Notes under the pieces: generated by a model
The model's input: the letters and a program-made list of their open reading frames with translations, nothing else
Told to the model about the DNA's origin: nothing
Databases searched by the model: none
Assembly (NCBI RefSeq): GCF_028613635.1
Contig: NZ_JAQRMY010000001.1
Coordinates: forward strand, 353,778 to 417,777
DNA length: 64,000 bases
Direction of reading: 5' to 3'
DNA from: Devosia sp. ZB163
GTDB taxonomy: Bacteria; Pseudomonadota; Alphaproteobacteria; Rhizobiales; Devosiaceae
Made by a program: the position numbers and the translations under genes
Shown: positions 37,491 to 48,484 of the stretch, one piece after another
How the letters are laid out: each line of letters starts with the position of its first letter
Numbering within the stretch: the stretch's first letter is position 1

Positions 37491-39683
37491 ATGGACCAGG
37501 CGGCAGGCAAGCTCAGATACCGGATCGGCGGCATGGACTGCGCCGCCTGCGTCACCAAGATCGAGAATGCCGTAGGGCGCCTGCCGGGTGTCGAGACGGT
37601 CGGCGTGTCGCTGGGCGCCGGAACCATGACGGTGACCGGCGAAACCTTCCACGGCGCAGCCGTCGAGCGGCAGGTTCGGGCCCTGGGATACGCCATCGCG
37701 CCCGCCGATGCGTCTGCCAAGGTCGAGGCCGCCCCTGACCATGCACATGACCATGACCATTATCAGGACCATGGTCACGACCACTCGCATGGCGGCCATG
37801 GCGCCGCCATCGACGGGCCCTGGTGGAAGACGCGCAAGGCGGTGCTGACGCTGCTGAGCGCCGCCGCTCTGGTCGTCGCCTATGCGGTCGGGCTCGTCAT
37901 GCCCGACCTCGCCCCGTGGGCCTTCTTCATCGCGATGGCCGTCGGCCTCGTGCCGGTGGCGCAGCGGGCCGTCGTCGCGGCGATGACCGGCACGCCGTTC
38001 TCGATCGAGACGCTGATGACCATCGCCGCCGTCGGCGCCGTGTTCATCGGCGCTACCGAGGAGGCGGCCATGGTGGTTCTCCTCTTCCTCGTCGGCGAAC
38101 TGCTCGAAGGCGTGGCCGCCGGCCGGGCCCGCGCCAGCATCCGAGGCCTGGCCGACCTTGTGCCCAAGACCGCACTTCTCGAGGCGGGCGGCACGACCAC
38201 CGAAGTCCCGGCCGAAACGCTCGCCGTCGGCGCCATCATTCTTGTCCGGCCCGGCGACCGCATCCCGGCGGACGGCGTGATCGTCGATGGGCAGTCGGCG
38301 ATCAACGAAGCGCCTGTCACCGGCGAGAGCGTCCCCCGCAACCGGGGCCCGGGCGAGCCCGTCTTTGCCGGCACGATCAACACCGATGCCGTGCTGCGCG
38401 TCCGCGTCACCGCCGCGGCGGCCGACAACACCATTGCGCGCGTCATCCGCCTCGTCGAGGAAGCCCAGGAGAGCAAGGCGCCGACCGAGCGCTTCATCGA
38501 CCGCTTCTCGCGCTACTACACGCCCGCCGTCCTCCTCGTCGGCGCCCTCGTCGCCGTCGTGCCGCCGCTCATTTTCGGCGCCGAATGGAGCGAGTGGATC
38601 TATCGCGGGCTCGCCATTCTCCTCATCGGCTGCCCCTGCGCGCTGGTGATCTCGACCCCGGCTGCCATCGCGGCGGGCCTGTCGGCCGGCGCCCGGCGCG
38701 GCCTGCTGCTCAAGGGCGGCGCCGTGCTGGAGACTCTACGGCGCGTGACCCGTGTCGCCCTCGACAAGACCGGGACGCTGACCGAGGGCCGGCCGCGCGT
38801 GACCGACATTGTCGCCATCGGTCGCTCCGAGGCCGACGTGCTCTCGCTGGCTGCCGCGCTCGAGACCGGCTCGAGCCACCCGCTTGCTGTTGCCATTCTC
38901 GAGCGGGCAGCGGCCGACCGCGTTCCGGTGCCGCCGGCCGCCGCGGCCCGCGCCCTCGCGGGCAAGGGCGTTGCCGGCAAGGTCGGGGGCGTCGAGGTCT
39001 TCCTCGCCTCGCCCGATGCAGCGGGAGAGCGTGTGCCGCTCGAGCCTGGCCTGCTGGCGCGGATCGCCGCGCTCAACGATGCGGGGAAGACCGTCTCGGT
39101 CCTCGTCGCCAACGACACCGTCGCCGGCCTCATCGCCATGCGCGACGAGCCGCGCCCCGACGCGGCAGAGGGCCTGGCCCGGCTGCATGAAGCAGGGATC
39201 CGCACCATCATGCTGACCGGCGACAACGAGCGCACCGCGCGCGCCGTCGGGTCCGGCCTCGGCATCGACGAGATCCGCGCCGGGCTCCTCCCCGAGGACA
39301 AGCAGCGGATCGTGGGCGAGCTGATGGCTGACGGTCAGGTCGTGGCCAAGGTGGGTGACGGCATCAACGATGCCCCCGCGCTCGCTGCCGCCGATATCGG
39401 CATCGCCATGGGCGGCGGTACTGATGTCGCACTCGAGACCGCCGATGCGGCAGTGCTGCACGGTCGCGTCACGGATATTGCAGGCATGATCGAGCTGTCG
39501 CGCGCCACCATGGGCAATATCTGGCAGAACATCACGGTGGCGCTCGGCCTCAAGGCCGTGTTCCTCGTCACCACCATTCTGGGGATCACCGGCCTGTGGC
39601 CGGCCATTCTCGCCGACACCGGCGCCACCGTGCTGGTGACGCTCAATGCGATGCGGCTGCTCGCCTGGCAGCCGCGGCAGTAG
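37491..39683 (+). CDS. zntA: Zn/Cd/Pb-translocating P-type ATPase (ZntA/CadA type)
   Basis: A 730-residue P1B-ATPase for export of divalent soft metals across the inner membrane. Order: metal-binding domain with GMDCAAC (Cys17, Cys20), a His/Asp-rich stretch (about 83-103), transporter helices, GES loop (PVTGESVPR), ion-pore CPC (381-383), phosphorylated Asp425 in DKTGTLT, SSHPLA, and GDGINDAPAL. The last helices carry Lys in ALGLKAVFL and Asp in LADTGATVLV, the P1B-2 signature for Zn/Cd/Pb rather than Cu. Ribosome site aaagga; MerR-type promoter upstream. Confidence 0.93.
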   Translation: MDQAAGKLRYRIGGMDCAACVTKIENAVGRLPGVETVGVSLGAGTMTVTGETFHGAAVERQVRALGYAIAPADASAKVEAAPDHAHDHDHYQDHGHDHSHGGHGAAIDGPWWKTRKAVLTLLSAAALVVAYAVGLVMPDLAPWAFFIAMAVGLVPVAQRAVVAAMTGTPFSIETLMTIAAVGAVFIGATEEAAMVVLLFLVGELLEGVAAGRARASIRGLADLVPKTALLEAGGTTTEVPAETLAVGAIILVRPGDRIPADGVIVDGQSAINEAPVTGESVPRNRGPGEPVFAGTINTDAVLRVRVTAAAADNTIARVIRLVEEAQESKAPTERFIDRFSRYYTPAVLLVGALVAVVPPLIFGAEWSEWIYRGLAILLIGCPCALVISTPAAIAAGLSAGARRGLLLKGGAVLETLRRVTRVALDKTGTLTEGRPRVTDIVAIGRSEADVLSLAAALETGSSHPLAVAILERAAADRVPVPPAAAARALAGKGVAGKVGGVEVFLASPDAAGERVPLEPGLLARIAALNDAGKTVSVLVANDTVAGLIAMRDEPRPDAAEGLARLHEAGIRTIMLTGDNERTARAVGSGLGIDEIRAGLLPEDKQRIVGELMADGQVVAKVGDGINDAPALAAADIGIAMGGGTDVALETADAAVLHGRVTDIAGMIELSRATMGNIWQNITVALGLKAVFLVTTILGITGLWPAILADTGATVLVTLNAMRLLAWQPRQ

Positions 39684-39710
39684 CGATGTCTGGAGATGGC
39701 TTGCGCGAGG

Positions 39711-40097
39711 CTAGTAGCAGCGCTCGGGCAGGCCGTTGTCGATATGGGTGTCGGAGATGGGATCGTAGGTCGCGTAGCGGGCCTGGCAGCGGATCTGGTG
39801 ATCGGCCCAGGAGCCGGTCGAGTAGGCCAGCCGCGAGGCCAGGCTGATATTGACCGGAAGCGTGCGCAGCCGGGGATGGGTCACCATCCAGGCATTGATG
39901 GCCATCGCCGCCGGGTCGAAATTCGGGTTGTTGGGGTTCTCGGGCCAGCCGTAGACATAGTCGTCGCCGTCCGGCAGATAAGTTGGCAACGGGCTGGGCG
40001 TGCCGCCGCGGACGATGATCTCGAGAGGCTGGGCGAAGGCGGGAGAGACGGCCGCAAGCGCTACCGTCGCAGTCAATACTGTAAGCAGAGTCTTCAC
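39711..40097 (-). CDS. BA14K-like secreted protein
   Basis: A 128-residue protein with a signal peptide (KTLLTVLTATVALAAVSPAFA) and a C-terminal segment HQIRCQARYATYDPISDTHI followed by LPERCY, which matches the BA14K pattern of two cysteines around a YRSYDP-like core. BA14K proteins are surface or periplasmic proteins of Hyphomicrobiales, with lectin-like activity in Brucella. The start is a GTG with gtggagga 6 bp upstream; a GTG four codons earlier lacks a ribosome site. Confidence 0.75.
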   Translation of the reverse strand: MKTLLTVLTATVALAAVSPAFAQPLEIIVRGGTPSPLPTYLPDGDDYVYGWPENPNNPNFDPAAMAINAWMVTHPRLRTLPVNISLASRLAYSTGSWADHQIRCQARYATYDPISDTHIDNGLPERCY

Positions 40098-40159
40098 GGC
40101 GTCCTCCACTAAACTGTGACGATTCCGATATTATCTCAAATAGTCACCATTGACCATGA

Positions 40160-40184
40160 GCGCCCCGGGACAAGTCTGGGGCGC
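40160..40184 (-). terminator. Possible hairpin terminator
   Basis: gcgcccc / ggggcgc with an 11-base loop lies after the stop of the small gene ending at 40276 on the minus strand. No T-run follows. Confidence 0.3.
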
Positions 40185-40275
40185 GGTTAGTCGAACGTTT
40201 CGTGCTTGAAATGAATTGGTGCTGCGATGCTCACGGATACTGCACGTAACCTTGAGCGAAAGCGTACCGGACCGG

Positions 40276-40476
40276 TCAGGCGACCGCGGGAAGGACCGTG
40301 CCGTCCTGCAGGGCGACGAGACGCCGCTCCATCCGCTCCGCCGCCTCGCCCTCGTAGCGGCCGCGACGGAAGCCGTTGATGATGGTGACGATCTCCCCGC
40401 GCCGCGTCTCGTAGTGCGCGAGCGGCTCATCGTAGAAGCGTTCTACCTTGATGGCGGGCCAGAGTTCGTCGGACAT
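40276..40476 (-). CDS. Small hypothetical protein
   Basis: A 66-residue hydrophilic protein (IKVERFYDEPLAHYETRRGE near the start, AAERMERRLVALQDGTVLP near the end). The ATG has cggag 8 bp upstream. No membrane or signal segment. No family recognised. Confidence 0.5.
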   Translation of the reverse strand: MSDELWPAIKVERFYDEPLAHYETRRGEIVTIINGFRRGRYEGEAAERMERRLVALQDGTVLPAVA

Positions 40477-40564
40477 GGCATTGCTCCGATGTGGAGCCGT
40501 CACGCTAGCGCAGTGATATTAGATGCCATTGAGGGCTTGGTTAGAATTTGGAGAGAAACGGCCC

Positions 40565-41236
40565 CTAGGGCGCCATCATGTAGCCCACGCCGCGCACCGT
40601 CTGGATCAGCGAGGGCCCGTCGGGAACGTCGATCTTGGCCCTGAGGTAACGGACGTAGACGTCGACGATCTTCGTGCCCGGGTCGTACCCGTACTCCCAG
40701 ACGCTGCTGAGCAGGCGCTGGCGGCTCACCACCTTGCCGGCATTGACCATCAGGTAGCGCAGCAGGTCGAACTCGCGCACAGTGAGGGCGATCGGCTCCC
40801 CGTTCCGCGTCACCCGCCGCGATTGCGGGTCGAGCGTCAGCGGGCCGAAGCTCATCGGCGCCTCCGGTCCGGTTTCGTTGCGCCGGCGCGAGAGCGCCAC
40901 GAGCCGCGCGAGCAGCTCGTCGAAGGCGAAAGGCTTGGTGAGGTAGTCGTCCGCCCCGCCCCTCAGGCCCTCGATCTTGTCGGCAAGGCTGTCCCGGGCC
41001 GTCAGCATCAGGATCATGGCCGGGCGGCGCTCTTCGCGCAGGAGCCGGGCGATCTCGACGCCGTCGACATAGGGCAGCATGCGATCGAGGATGATGATCT
41101 CGAACTCGTCCTGCCGCGCCCGCTCGAGGCCGTCGCGCCCGTCATGCTCGACGCTCACCTGGTAGCCCTCGGCGGCGAGGCCGCGCTCGAGGAAGGACGC
41201 AATGCGGCGGTCGTCCTCGACGACAAGGACCCTCAT
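40565..41236 (-). CDS. OmpR/PhoB-family response regulator
   Basis: A 223-residue two-domain regulator. The receiver has VVEDD at 5-9, phospho-acceptor Asp51 in IIILDRMLP, LTARD and LTKPF. The C-terminal winged helix has LTVREFDLLRYLMVNAGKVV and DVYVRYLRAKID followed by IQTVRGVGYM. It is coupled to its kinase gene through ATGA. The regulated genes are unknown. Confidence 0.93.
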   Translation of the reverse strand: MRVLVVEDDRRIASFLERGLAAEGYQVSVEHDGRDGLERARQDEFEIIILDRMLPYVDGVEIARLLREERRPAMILMLTARDSLADKIEGLRGGADDYLTKPFAFDELLARLVALSRRRNETGPEAPMSFGPLTLDPQSRRVTRNGEPIALTVREFDLLRYLMVNAGKVVSRQRLLSSVWEYGYDPGTKIVDVYVRYLRAKIDVPDGPSLIQTVRGVGYMMAP

Positions 41237-42672
41237 CTCCGGCTCCCCGCTGCCAGCGGCAGCTCGATCACGAGGACGGCGCCGCCTTCAGTGCCGTTGT
41301 CGAGCCGGATGATGCCGCCATGCCGCTCGACGATGTCCTTGGCGATGGCCAGCCCGATGCCCAGCCCCTGGTTCATGAGTTCCCCCTCACCCGCCCCCCG
41401 ATAGAAGCGCTCGAACACGTGGGGACGGTCCGCTTCCGTCACTCCGGGCCCCTGGTCGGCGATCTCGAGCCGCACCTGCGCGCCCTGGCGGGCGGTCCGT
41501 ACGGTGATGCGGGTTCCCGGTGGGGAGTGCTTGACGGCATTGTCGAGCCCGATCATCAGCGCCTGCCGCAGCCGGCGGAAATCCGCCTCGACCTCGGCGC
41601 CGGCATCGTCGCTTTCGGTGACGATCTCCACCTCGCGTGCGCCCGCGAGGACCCGCGCTTCATCGGTGGCCGCCGCAACGACCTCGTCGAGTTGGACGCG
41701 GGACGGCTGGTGCTGCTGCGCCTCAGAATCGGTGCGGGCGAAGGCGATGAGGTCGTCGAGCAGGTGGGACAGTTCCGCCGCCTGGCCGCGCACCCGTTCG
41801 AGCGACAGCCGCAGTTCCTCGGCGTCTGGTTTGCCGCGCAGGGCGACGTCCGCCTCGCCGCGCAGCACCGTCAGCGGCGTGCGCAGCTCGTGACTCACCT
41901 CGGCCAGCAGCTGCGTCCGCTTGACGTCGATGGCGCGCAGCTGGGCATTGGCCTCGCTGAGTTCGGCCGTGCGGGCGGCGATCTGGGACTCGAGCCGCTC
42001 GCCCGAACGCCGGACGGCCCGATAAAGCAGCACGCCCAGGAGCGTCAGCACGATCAGCGCGACCAGCGCCAGTATGCCGGCCACCGTGACGATCACCGCC
42101 TGCGTGCGCTCGACCCGCGCCAGCTCGGTCGCGACTTCGTTGCGCTCGTCGGTAAGCGCGCTGTCGATCAGCGGCTGCAGCTCGTTGGCGAGGCGGAAGG
42201 CGATGTCGCGGCCGTAGAGCTCGGTCGCGCGGGCCGTATCGCCGTCGCGCGATGCCGCGAGAGCGCGCGCCGCCGTCATGTCGATGGCGTGGTAGAGCTC
42301 GATCATGCGCCGCACGTCCTCAAGCTCGACGAGCTCGCTCTCCATGTCGGGCCCGCCGCCCATGGCGGCAATCTCGTCGCGCGTCGCCCGGGTCAGCCGG
42401 GCGAAGGTTCGCTCGGTGGCGATGCGCGCCGCCTGGACATTGGGCAGGTTGGCGCGCCCCAGCAGCAGCGCCGAGGCAACCTCCCGGCCATAGGCATTGA
42501 TGCGCCCGTCGAGCTCCGCCATCACCTCGAAGCGGCGATGCACGGCGTCGACACGCTTGACGTAGTGATCGGCAAGCCCGAGCCCGATCGCCATGACGGC
42601 GATCATCGCGGCGAGCGACAACAGGCTCGCCAGCGCCAGCCCCACGATGCGCCAGCGCACGGTCACTGCCAA
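41233..42672 (-). CDS. Sensor histidine kinase
   Basis: A 479-residue membrane kinase: helix 1 at about 10-33, a roughly 155-residue helical periplasmic sensor with DMESELVELEDVRRMIELYHAI, helix 2 at about 193-217, then HisKA with His261 in EVSHELRTPLTVLRGE, and a GHKL domain with GLDNAVKHS, IADQGPGV, FERFYRG and GLGIGLAIAKDIVERHGG. The start is a TTG 5 bp after gggag; in-frame GTG codons 2 and 4 codons later are alternatives. First gene of the pair with the OmpR-type regulator. Confidence 0.9.
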   Translation of the reverse strand: MAVTVRWRIVGLALASLLSLAAMIAVMAIGLGLADHYVKRVDAVHRRFEVMAELDGRINAYGREVASALLLGRANLPNVQAARIATERTFARLTRATRDEIAAMGGGPDMESELVELEDVRRMIELYHAIDMTAARALAASRDGDTARATELYGRDIAFRLANELQPLIDSALTDERNEVATELARVERTQAVIVTVAGILALVALIVLTLLGVLLYRAVRRSGERLESQIAARTAELSEANAQLRAIDVKRTQLLAEVSHELRTPLTVLRGEADVALRGKPDAEELRLSLERVRGQAAELSHLLDDLIAFARTDSEAQQHQPSRVQLDEVVAAATDEARVLAGAREVEIVTESDDAGAEVEADFRRLRQALMIGLDNAVKHSPPGTRITVRTARQGAQVRLEIADQGPGVTEADRPHVFERFYRGAGEGELMNQGLGIGLAIAKDIVERHGGIIRLDNGTEGGAVLVIELPLAAGSRR

Positions 42673-42836
42673 AACGCTCCCGAAATCATGCGGCTATCTC
42701 TAGTCGCGCGCGCCCGGACTGAAAAGCGCCGCCGCTCAATGCTGCTCATTGGGGGCAAGGGATATTGCGGGGCAACAGTTGCCCGCCGGGGCCAAACCCC
42801 ATAACGTTCTGTCTTCCCCTTCAGTCCCGCGAGCCC

Positions 42837-45512
42837 ATGGATCAAGCGCCCCTTTCCGCCCCGAGCGCCAGCGATGCTTCGCCCATCACCCCGATGATGA
42901 GCCAGTTCCTCGAGATCAAGGCGGTCAATCCGGGCTACCTGCTGTTCTACCGGATGGGCGACTTCTACGAGATGTTCTTCGAGGACGCCGAGATCGCGTC
43001 GCAGGCGCTCGGCATCGTCCTTACCAAGCGCGGCAAGCACCAGGGCCAGGACATCCCGATGTGCGGCGTGCCGATCCACGCCGCGCAGGATTACCTGAAG
43101 AAGCTGATCGGGCTCGGCCACCGCGTCGCCATCTGCGAGCAGATGGAGGACCCGGCCGAGGCCAGGAAGCGCGGTTCGAAGTCGCCGGTCCGCCGCGATG
43201 TCGTGCGCCTCGTGACCCGTGGCACCATCACCGAGGACGATCTCCTTCCGACGCGCGGCTCTGCCTATCTCGCGGCGCTCGCCATGGTGCGCCACGGCGA
43301 GACCGACTTTGCGCTGGCCTGGGCCGATGTCTCGACCGGCGAAACAGCCGTGCTCGATGTCTCGGCGGCGGCGCTGGGTGATGAGCTGGCCCGCATCGCG
43401 CCTGCCGAGCTGCTGCTGACCGAGGCTGCAAGGCTCGCCCTCGCCGAGGCGCGGATCCCGCTGCCCGACGCTGCGCTGGTCAAGCTCGATGGCGGCCAGT
43501 TCGACAGCGAGCAGGCGGCGCGCCGCCTCGCCGACACCTTCCCTGCCGGCACTGTCGATCCGACGGCTTTCTCGCGCGCCGGTCGCGCGGCGCTGGGGGC
43601 GCTCTGCGATTATGTGCGTGACAGCCAGAAGGGCGTGCCGGTGGCGCTGCGTCCGCCGACGGCCGAGCGCCTCTCCGCCCACATGGCGATCGACGCGGCG
43701 ACGCGCGCTTCGCTCGAGCTGCTCGAGACGCAGCGCGGGCAGGAAAAGGGTTCGCTCCGCCACGAGATCGACCTCACCGCCACTCCGCCCGGCTCGCGCC
43801 TTCTTGCCCGCCGGCTTGCGGCGCCGCTCTGCGATGCCGCCGCCATCAATGCGCGCCTCGATGCCGTCGAGTGCTTCGTCGCCGATGGGCTGATCACCCA
43901 GCGCCTGCGCGGTGAGCTGAAGGCCGTGCCGGACCTGACCCGCGCCGTGACCCGCCTTGCGCTCGGGCGTGGCGGGCCGCGCGACCTCCGCGCTATCGGC
44001 GGCGCGGCCGCGGCCGCCATCGCCCTCTCCGAACGGCTGGCAACGATCGCCCAGCCGCCTGCGGAAGTCGTTGCCATCGCCGCGCGGCTCGCCGATGCCC
44101 CCGCGGCACTCGCCGCCGAACTCGCCGATGCCATCGACGAGGAGCCGCCGCTGCTTGCCCGCGACGGCGGCTTCGTCAGGCGCGGCTATGATGCGACGCT
44201 CGACGGCGAGCGGGCCCTTGCCTCCGAGACTCGCGCCGTCGTTGCCGCCCTGCAGCAGCGGCTGATCGATACGACCGACGTCAAGTCGCTGAAGATCCGG
44301 CACAACGGCGTGCTCGGCTATTTCGTCGAGGTTCCGGCCGGCCATGGCGGCAAGCTGCTCGAAGCGCCGCACCGCGAGACCTTCATCCACCGCCAGACGC
44401 TGGCCAATGCCATGCGCTTCACCACCACCGAGCTCGCCGAGCTCGAGGGGCGCATCGCCAAGGCGCACGATGCGGCGCTGGCTATCGAGGCCGCGATCTT
44501 CACCCGGCTGTCGGAAGCGGTTGCGCTAGAGGCCGAACGCCTGCGCGCCATCGCCGATGCGCTCGCCGAGCTCGATGTGGCGACAGGCCTCGCCCACGTT
44601 GCGGCAACCCGCAAATTCTGCCGCCCGACCATCGACGACAGCCTCGCCTTCTACATCGAGGGCGGCCGCCACCCGGTGGTCGAAACCAATGTCCGGGCCC
44701 AGCACGAGGTCTTCGTCGAGAACGGCTGCGACCTGACCGGCGGCGCACTGTGGCTCGTCACCGGCCCGAACATGGGCGGTAAGTCCACGTTCCTGCGCCA
44801 GAATGCGCTTATCGCCATCCTCGCGCAGATGGGCAGCTACGTGCCCGCCTCCGCCGCCCATATCGGCGTCGTCGACCGCGTCTTCTCCCGCGTCGGTGCT
44901 TCCGACGATATCGGCGGTGGCCGCTCGACCTTCATGGTCGAGATGGTCGAGACCGCTGCCATCCTCAATCGCGCCACGCAGCGCTCGCTCGTCATTCTCG
45001 ACGAGATCGGCCGCGGCACCGCCACCTTCGATGGCCTTTCCATCGCCTGGGCCGCCGTCGAGGCGCTGCACGACGACACCGGCTGCCGCGCCCTGTTCGC
45101 GACGCACTTCCATGAGATGACCGCGCTTTCCAAGACGCTGAAGCGCGTGACGAACCACACCATGAAGGTGCGCGAATGGGAGGGGGAGGTCGTCTTCCTG
45201 CACGAGGTGGCCGACGGCGCCGCCGATCGCAGCTACGGCATCCAGGTGGCCCGCCTCGCCGGGCTGCCCGAGAACGTGCTGGCTCGGGCCCGCCAGGTGC
45301 TCGGCGTGCTGGAACAGCGCTCTTCCGGAGGCAAGGGGGCCGTGCTAGACGATCTGCCGCTCTTTGCGCATCAGCCGCCACCGCCTAAGGTGGCCGTTAA
45401 TCCGATACATGACATGCTCGATCAGGTGCGCCCCGACGATCTGACTCCGCGTGAGGCCATCGACCTGATCTACGAGCTTAAGAAAATCCGTGATGCAGCT
45501 CGCCGAACTTGA
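42837..45512 (+). CDS. mutS: MutS, DNA mismatch recognition ATPase
   Basis: An 891-residue mismatch repair protein. The mismatch-binding domain has [19 protein letters not shown], including the Phe-x-Glu wedge motif (FYEMF). The C-terminal ATPase has [20 protein letters not shown] (Walker A), [20 protein letters not shown] and [15 protein letters not shown] (Walker B). The ATG giving MDQAPLSAP is chosen over an earlier in-frame start without MutS-like sequence. It overlaps glnD by 20 bp. Confidence 0.97.
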   Translation: MDQAPLSAPSASDASPITPMMSQFLEIKAVNPGYLLFYRMGDFYEMFFEDAEIASQALGIVLTKRGKHQGQDIPMCGVPIHAAQDYLKKLIGLGHRVAICEQMEDPAEARKRGSKSPVRRDVVRLVTRGTITEDDLLPTRGSAYLAALAMVRHGETDFALAWADVSTGETAVLDVSAAALGDELARIAPAELLLTEAARLALAEARIPLPDAALVKLDGGQFDSEQAARRLADTFPAGTVDPTAFSRAGRAALGALCDYVRDSQKGVPVALRPPTAERLSAHMAIDAATRASLELLETQRGQEKGSLRHEIDLTATPPGSRLLARRLAAPLCDAAAINARLDAVECFVADGLITQRLRGELKAVPDLTRAVTRLALGRGGPRDLRAIGGAAAAAIALSERLATIAQPPAEVVAIAARLADAPAALAAELADAIDEEPPLLARDGGFVRRGYDATLDGERALASETRAVVAALQQRLIDTTDVKSLKIRHNGVLGYFVEVPAGHGGKLLEAPHRETFIHRQTLANAMRFTTTELAELEGRIAKAHDAALAIEAAIFTRLSEAVALEAERLRAIADALAELDVATGLAHVAATRKFCRPTIDDSLAFYIEGGRHPVVETNVRAQHEVFVENGCDLTGGALWLVTGPNMGGKSTFLRQNALIAILAQMGSYVPASAAHIGVVDRVFSRVGASDDIGGGRSTFMVEMVETAAILNRATQRSLVILDEIGRGTATFDGLSIAWAAVEALHDDTGCRALFATHFHEMTALSKTLKRVTNHTMKVREWEGEVVFLHEVADGAADRSYGIQVARLAGLPENVLARARQVLGVLEQRSSGGKGAVLDDLPLFAHQPPPPKVAVNPIHDMLDQVRPDDLTPREAIDLIYELKKIRDAARRT

Positions 45513-48291
45513 TGCCCGGCCGCGAAAACCGGCCTTCCAGCTGACGACAGCCGAGACCATTCTCGAAGACGTCCGGCGTCTCGCCGCCGGACAGGATCCA
45601 AAGGCCGCGGCCACCCGCGCCATCGTCCTGCAGCACATGCGCTCCGTGCTCGCAGATGCCCGCAAGAGCGCCGAGGCCGAACTGATGGCCACCGGCAAGG
45701 GCACGCGCTGCGCCATGAACCTGAGCGCCGCCGAAGACGAGATCCTCCGCGCCATCCACCGCTACGCCGTCAACGACGTCTACCCGGTCGACAATCCGTC
45801 GGGCGCCGAAATGATATCGATCGCAGCGGTGGGCGGTTACGGCCGCGGCACGCTGGCGCCGGGCTCCGACATCGATCTGCTCTTCATCCTGCCCTACAAG
45901 CAGACGCCCTGGGGCGAGCAGATCACCGAGTACATCCTCTACATGCTGTGGGACCTCGGCCAGAAGGTCGGGCACGCCGTTCGCTCGGTCGACGACTGCA
46001 TCCGCATGGCCCGATCCGACATGACGGTACGCACCGCCACCCTCGAGGCGCGTTACCTTACCGGTGACAGGAAGCTCTTCAACGAGCTGGTGCATCGGTT
46101 CGAAACCGAGATCATGCCCAAGACGGGCCCCGAGTTCATTGCCGCCAAGATGGCCGAGCGCGACGAGCGCCACCGGCAGATGGGCAATACCCGCTACGTG
46201 GTCGAACCGAACATCAAGGACGGCAAGGGCGGGCTTCGCGACCTCCACGCGCTGTTCTGGATCGGCAAGTACTTCTACCGCGTCAAGTCGAGCGCCGAGC
46301 TGGTGGGCAAGGGCGTGCTGAGCGCCGAGGAATACCGGCTGTTCCAGCGCGCCGAGGACTTCCTCTGGGCCATCCGCTGTAACCTGCATTTCCTCACCGG
46401 ACGGGCCGACGAGAAGCTGACGTTCGACGTGCAGCCCGATCTCGCCGAACGCCTCGGCTATCACGACCGCGCCGGCATGCTCGGGGTCGAGCGCTTCATG
46501 AAGCGCTACTTCCTCGTCGCCAAGGACGTCGGCGACCTGACCCGCATCTTCTGTACGTCGCTCGAGTTCGACCACGCCAAGCCGCTCGACATGGTCGGGC
46601 GCGTGCTGGCGCCGTTCAAGCGCGGCAAGGTGGCCATCAAGGGCGAGACCGATTTCGTCATCGATTCCGGCCGGCTCAACATCGCCGGTCCCGACGTGTT
46701 CCAGAAGGACCCGCGCAACCTCATCAAGGGGTTCATGCTGGCCGGTCGCCACGACCTCCACTTCCACCCCGACGCCATCAAGGCGATCCGCCGCTCGTTC
46801 AAGCTGATCGGCCCCGAACTGAGGCATGACCGGCAGGCCAATACCTGGTTCCTCGAGATCCTCACGGCCCCGACCTATGTCGAGCGCATCCTGCGCCAGA
46901 TGAACGAGGCGGGCGTGCTCGGCCGCTTCGTGCCCGAGTTCGGCAAGATCGTCGCGCTGATGCAGTTCAACATGTACCACCACTACACGGTGGACGAGCA
47001 CCTGATCCGCGCCGTCGGCGTCATGGCCGACATCGCCAATGGAGGCCTGCGCGAACAGCTGCCGCTGACGCATGAGCTGCTGCCGCACCTCAACGATACG
47101 CGGCTGCTCTACGTGGCGCTCTTCCTCCACGACATTGCCAAGGGCCGCCCCGAGGACCACTCGATCGCCGGCGCCCGCATTGCGCGCAAATTCTGCCCGC
47201 GCCTCGGCCTCGATCCGGCCGAGACCGATACGGTCGCCTGGCTGGTCGAGCATCACCTGGTGATGAGCGAGATCGCCCAGAGCCGCGACATCCAGGATCC
47301 CGAGACGGCGCGCAGCTTTGCCGACATCGTGCAGTCGCCCCAGCGCCTCGCGCTGCTCATGATCCTCACCGCCTGCGACATTCGCGCGGTCGGCCCGGGC
47401 GTCTGGACGGGCTGGAAGGGTTCGCTCCTCCGCTCGCTCTACTACGCCACCGAGCCGCTCCTCTCCGGCGGCCATAGCCAGGTCACCCAGCGCGACCGCA
47501 TCGAGGCGGCCAAGACCGTCTTGCGCCCCGAACTCGCCAGCTGGCCGGCTGCCGAGGTGGATGCCTATCTCGGTCGCCACTACGATCACTACTGGCTGCG
47601 CGCCGAGCCCGAGCTGCAGGTCGCGCACGCCAAGATGATCCACGCCGCCGACCAGGCCGGCCAGATGTTCTCGGGCTCGATCCGCGTGAAGTCGTTCGAG
47701 TCGATCACCGAGGTCAGCTTCTACACGCCCGACCACCCGCGCCTGCTCTCGCTCATCGCCGGCGCCTGCACCATGTGCGACGCCTCGATCATCGGCGCCC
47801 AGATCTTCGGCACCCGCGACGGGCGCGCCGTCGACACCTTCCGGCTGCGCCGCTCCTTCACCTCCGACGAGGACGAGAAGGTACGGGCCACCCGCATCAT
47901 CGATACGGTGAAGCAATTGCTCCAGGGCAAGCGCCACGTGCTGATCGACCTCGGCAAGGAGAGCCGCCACAACAAGCGGCTCAGGCCCTTCTCGCTGCCG
48001 GCCCAAGTTTCGGTGTCGAACACCATCTCGGAGAAGTTCACCGTCATCGAGGTGATGGGCCTCGACCGGATGGGCCTCCTCCACCAGCTCACCCGCGCCA
48101 TTTCCGACCTCAACCTCACCATCGGCTCGGCCCATATCGGCACCTATGGCGAAAAAGCCGTGGACGTCTTCTACGTCACCGACCTCACCGGCCATAAGAT
48201 CGAGTCCAAGTCGCGCCAGAAGAAGATCCACGACGAACTGCTGGCCGTCTTCCAGCCGGGCGAGGAGAAGGCCAAGGTGGTCAATGGGTAG
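45493..48291 (+). CDS. glnD: GlnD, bifunctional PII uridylyltransferase/uridylyl-removing enzyme
   Basis: A 932-residue nitrogen sensor that adds or removes UMP on PII proteins according to glutamine. The nucleotidyltransferase has [19 protein letters not shown] (catalytic Asp126 and Asp128). The HD hydrolase centre is [16 protein letters not shown]. Two C-terminal ACT domains begin near [20 protein letters not shown] and [20 protein letters not shown]. The start ATG is within mutS; a GTG one codon earlier is possible. mutS-glnD-murJ order is common in Hyphomicrobiales. Confidence 0.97.
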   Translation: MQLAELDARPRKPAFQLTTAETILEDVRRLAAGQDPKAAATRAIVLQHMRSVLADARKSAEAELMATGKGTRCAMNLSAAEDEILRAIHRYAVNDVYPVDNPSGAEMISIAAVGGYGRGTLAPGSDIDLLFILPYKQTPWGEQITEYILYMLWDLGQKVGHAVRSVDDCIRMARSDMTVRTATLEARYLTGDRKLFNELVHRFETEIMPKTGPEFIAAKMAERDERHRQMGNTRYVVEPNIKDGKGGLRDLHALFWIGKYFYRVKSSAELVGKGVLSAEEYRLFQRAEDFLWAIRCNLHFLTGRADEKLTFDVQPDLAERLGYHDRAGMLGVERFMKRYFLVAKDVGDLTRIFCTSLEFDHAKPLDMVGRVLAPFKRGKVAIKGETDFVIDSGRLNIAGPDVFQKDPRNLIKGFMLAGRHDLHFHPDAIKAIRRSFKLIGPELRHDRQANTWFLEILTAPTYVERILRQMNEAGVLGRFVPEFGKIVALMQFNMYHHYTVDEHLIRAVGVMADIANGGLREQLPLTHELLPHLNDTRLLYVALFLHDIAKGRPEDHSIAGARIARKFCPRLGLDPAETDTVAWLVEHHLVMSEIAQSRDIQDPETARSFADIVQSPQRLALLMILTACDIRAVGPGVWTGWKGSLLRSLYYATEPLLSGGHSQVTQRDRIEAAKTVLRPELASWPAAEVDAYLGRHYDHYWLRAEPELQVAHAKMIHAADQAGQMFSGSIRVKSFESITEVSFYTPDHPRLLSLIAGACTMCDASIIGAQIFGTRDGRAVDTFRLRRSFTSDEDEKVRATRIIDTVKQLLQGKRHVLIDLGKESRHNKRLRPFSLPAQVSVSNTISEKFTVIEVMGLDRMGLLHQLTRAISDLNLTIGSAHIGTYGEKAVDVFYVTDLTGHKIESKSRQKKIHDELLAVFQPGEEKAKVVNG

Positions 48292-48322
48292 CGTGCCGGG
48301 TGGATGGGACGGCGCTGAAAGA

Positions 48323-48447
48323 TACCCCCCACCCTGTCCCTCCCCCGCAAGGGGGGAGGAGACGAAGGAGTCGCGGCCCTGGTGTAGAGCCAGATTCCGC
48401 AGTCGGGTCTCCCTCCCCCTTGCGGGGAGGGGACAGGGGTGGGGGTA
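48323..48447. repeat. Inverted pair of a dispersed GC-rich repeat
   Basis: The glnD-murJ gap holds taccccccaccctgtccc followed by tcccccgcaaggggggagg (48323-48360) and its near-exact complement at 48411-48447, about 50 bp apart. Each copy contains its own hairpin (ccccc-gcaa-ggggg). The pair could fold into one large structure. A shorter relative is at 53210-53250. Confidence 0.75.
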
Positions 48448-48484
48448 TTCTTCCCGCGCCGAACTCTCTTGACGGGGAACCAAG

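Noticed and set aside
40160-40184. Small RNA between the BA14K-like and small hypothetical genes
   Set aside because: Only one hairpin without promoter or T-run; kept as a weak terminator.
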